A stretch of DNA of 64,000 nucleotides from Paramicrobacterium fandaimingii. GTDB lineage: Bacteria; Actinomycetota; Actinomycetes; Actinomycetales; Microbacteriaceae. Position numbers and translations under genes: made by a program. A model generated the notes under the pieces. The model was not told the DNA's origin. It searched no databases and was given only the letters and a program-made list of their open reading frames with translations. Shown here one piece after another: positions 62,388 through 64,000 of the stretch (its first letter is position 1; each line of letters begins with the position of its first letter). Location: contig NZ_CP061170.1 in the NCBI RefSeq assembly GCF_011751745.2, forward strand, positions 3,162,001 through 3,226,000, in the 5' to 3' direction.

Positions 62388-63629
62388 TTAGTTAAGTGCG
62401 CCCGTATCGGACGCTGCCGATTCGCGTGCTGCCACACCGATGTTCCACACGTACGTCGGCGCCGTGCCGTTCACCGTCCAGTCGCCCACGATGCGTGCCT
62501 TGTAGATCCACGGGTTGTGGCTCACGACGGTGCGGGCGTTGCGCCAGTGCCGGTCGAGGCCGACGTCACGGCTCACTCCGGATGCTCCGAGCGTGTCGAA
62601 CAGCCTTGTCGCGGCATCCGGAACCAGCTTCGACAGCACGATCTGGCCCTGTGCCGAGGCGATTTCGGCGGCAACGTTGGCGGCACGGTCTTCGTCCGAG
62701 TCGCGCTCTGCCGCCGTCTCGAAGGCGCGCTGCACAACCTCGGCGACGTGCTTCACTGTCGCGTCTGCGGTGAATGCGATGGCGGAGAGCTCACCGGCAA
62801 CACCGAGAATCTGCGCATCGTGGCGCACGAGGTCGGCGTTGGCGTGCGAGTACGTTCTCTTTCGCGCGGTGATCTGCGTGGCAGCATCCGACTCGATTGA
62901 CGACGCCACGCCCGCGAGTACTGTCAGAAGCACGAGCTGGTACAGAGCAGTCTGGTAGCGGAAGCGCGACTCGAAAAGCCGCACCTCGCTGGGCTCGACC
63001 CGAGCGTTCTCGAAGATGATCGTGCCGGTGCTGGTGAGTTGCTGGCCGAACCCGTTCCAGTCGTCGCGCACCGTGACGCCGGGCTGGTCGACCCGCACAA
63101 GCGCGGTGACCGCCTCCCCTGTCTCGGAGTTCGTGGCGGTCACGTCAGTCCAGTCAGCGTAGATGCTGCCGGTCGTGTAGTACTTGCTGCCGTTGACGAC
63201 GTAGCCGTCGCCAGCGCGCGTCACGGTGGTCTGGGAGGTGCCGACCGTCGCGGAGCCCACCTCGCTCCACGCATTTCCGATGATCTCACCGGAGACGAAG
63301 CGGTCGAGCCAGGCGTCGCGCTCGGGCGAAGCGGGGGCGGTGAGCTGATCCTCGACGAAGGCGATATGGCCGCGAAAGATCTGCGGAAGGTTCGAATCTG
63401 CAGCCGCAAGCTCGGTGAGAACGCGGGCGAGTTCCGGAATGCTGAGGCCGGCGCCGCCCCGCCGGGCGGGCACCCGCAGGCTCGCGAAGCCGGCGTCGAC
63501 GAGCTGTGCCACCTGCTCGCGTGGCAGCAGGTGATCTCGTTCCCGTGAGTACGCGTCGGTCGCGATCGCGTCGAAGACGGGTCGAAGTGTCTCGAGTACA
63601 GCTTCGAGACGGTCGGATGCTGCGGGCAT
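62388..63629 (-). CDS. Acyl-CoA-dehydrogenase-fold flavoprotein (DszC/SfnB-like)
   Basis: A 413-residue protein with the acyl-CoA dehydrogenase fold but the DszC/SfnB-like signature: FVSGEIIGNAWSEVGS, YVVNGSKYYTTGSIYADWTDV, DWNGFGQQLTSTGTIIFENARV, and RHWRNARTVVSHNPWIYKARIVGDW. It lacks the usual catalytic Glu context of acyl-CoA dehydrogenases; relatives are FMNH2-dependent sulfur or nitrogen monooxygenases. A role in organosulfur use is an inference, favoured by the sulfatase at the right edge. ATG 63629 follows CAGGAGG. Confidence 0.85.
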   Translation of the reverse strand: MPAASDRLEAVLETLRPVFDAIATDAYSRERDHLLPREQVAQLVDAGFASLRVPARRGGAGLSIPELARVLTELAAADSNLPQIFRGHIAFVEDQLTAPASPERDAWLDRFVSGEIIGNAWSEVGSATVGTSQTTVTRAGDGYVVNGSKYYTTGSIYADWTDVTATNSETGEAVTALVRVDQPGVTVRDDWNGFGQQLTSTGTIIFENARVEPSEVRLFESRFRYQTALYQLVLLTVLAGVASSIESDAATQITARKRTYSHANADLVRHDAQILGVAGELSAIAFTADATVKHVAEVVQRAFETAAERDSDEDRAANVAAEIASAQGQIVLSKLVPDAATRLFDTLGASGVSRDVGLDRHWRNARTVVSHNPWIYKARIVGDWTVNGTAPTYVWNIGVAARESAASDTGALN

Positions 63630-63855
63630 GGGTTCCTCCTGAACGCCGTCGAGTATGTCGGTGTGGCTTCAGAATTTAGGGGAGGATGCAGCTGGCGTCA
63701 CCGCGGGCGCGACACATGACGTTAGCTGTCAGACGATGACGTCGGCGACTTGTTGCGAGAGCCCTCGCCGTGCGAGACTCGCGCGCCTGCATCAAGCTCG
63801 ACGTCGCCACGCACGATGCCCCCATCGCGCTCATGGTCACGCTCAATCCACCGCT

Positions 63856-64000
63856 TCAGCCGTTGACAAGCCCGATCTCGGTTCGCCAGGCATCGTGCGC
63901 TCGCGCCAGACGGTCAACAATCTCCGGATGCTCGGCGGCAACGTTCGTGGTCTCGCCGATGTCTGTCTCGAGATCGCAGAGAAAGGCTCCGTCTCCGGGA
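63856..64000 (-). CDS. Sulfatase, C-terminal end (partial)
   Basis: The frame entering from the right edge encodes 47 residues: FLCDLETDIGETTNVAAEHP, then EIVDRLARAHDAWRTEIGLVNG and a stop. The DLxxDxGETxNxAAxHP pattern is the standard C-terminus of type I sulfatases. The rest lies outside the window. It would be the third sulfatase here and another client of the FGE at 19388. About 225 bases without a recognised gene separate it from the flavoprotein gene. Confidence 0.75.
   Translation of the reverse strand, partial: PGDGAFLCDLETDIGETTNVAAEHPEIVDRLARAHDAWRTEIGLVNG

Noticed and set aside
63722..63906. A minus-strand frame without a good start (contains RLKRWIERDHERDGG)
   Set aside because: Only a late GTG start is available, it runs under the sulfatase end in another frame, and no family is recognised.

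Overview
The window is chromosomal DNA from a high-GC actinobacterium, most likely a Microbacteriaceae (Microbacterium-like). This rests on many GTG starts and ATGA/GTGA gene overlaps, a DUF222/HNH (13E12-type) gene, a mycobacterial-type MhuD, a SigK/RskA/fasciclin module, a CstA/cory-CC-star/ArsA operon, and frequent use of the hexamer GGATGC/GCATCC. I see no rRNA or tRNA genes, CRISPR arrays, prophage or insertion sequences. The genus call is inference.

Layout, left part. 0-6 kb is a copper block: CopD and DUF5134 genes diverge from a CopD/CtaG fusion and a CopA-type P-ATPase, with a BlaI/CopY-like operator between them. 6-12 kb holds metabolic singletons: an oxidoreductase, a glutaminase-STAS fusion, a deaminase, DUF1801, VOC, LLM and NUDIX genes, and a decayed NAD(P)-binding gene. 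12-16 kb has the DUF222/HNH gene, a methyltransferase, mhuD and a DUF421 protein. 16-19 kb is the cstA/cory-CC-star/ArsA operon. 19-22.4 kb has an unlisted 48-residue gene, formylglycine-generating enzyme (FGE) and an ohrR-ohr-dehydrogenase operon.

Middle. 22.4-29.5 kb is a compact minus-strand operon of a ROK regulator, a sulfonate-type ABC transporter and two type I sulfatases. FGE nearby would mature these sulfatases, and a third sulfatase enters at the right edge. A 13+6-base element in front of the ROK gene recurs in front of a secreted double-GH43 protein (29.6-33.1 kb), linking sulfatases to arabinan-type glycan breakdown. 33.4-35 kb is a divergent TetR/SDR pair around a 33-bp palindrome. 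35-41.4 kb is a LacI-controlled sugar ABC operon divergent from a GH42 beta-galactosidase, with two LacI-like operators between them.

Right part. 41.5-44.5 kb has an OsmC gene, then sigK-rskA-fasciclin. Near-identical CCAATCC-N16-CGAA promoters precede sigK and the fasciclin gene, matching the mycobacterial SigK regulon. 44.6-52 kb has GNAT, YigZ, pepN, two YdeI paralogues flanking an erm methyltransferase and an ankyrin gene, and PAP2. The erm gene has a candidate 12-residue leader with an Arg-His-Arg stall motif. 52.2-54.5 kb is an alkylation-repair operon (VOC, ECF sigma, Ogt, TagI). 54.5-62.4 kb carries a membrane hydrolase, a CxxC protein coupled to a MarR regulator, RES and RCC1 genes, a lipoprotein, an LPXTG-anchored phosphoesterase and a VapBC pair. 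The right end has a DszC/SfnB-like flavoprotein and the partial third sulfatase, in keeping with an organosulfur theme.
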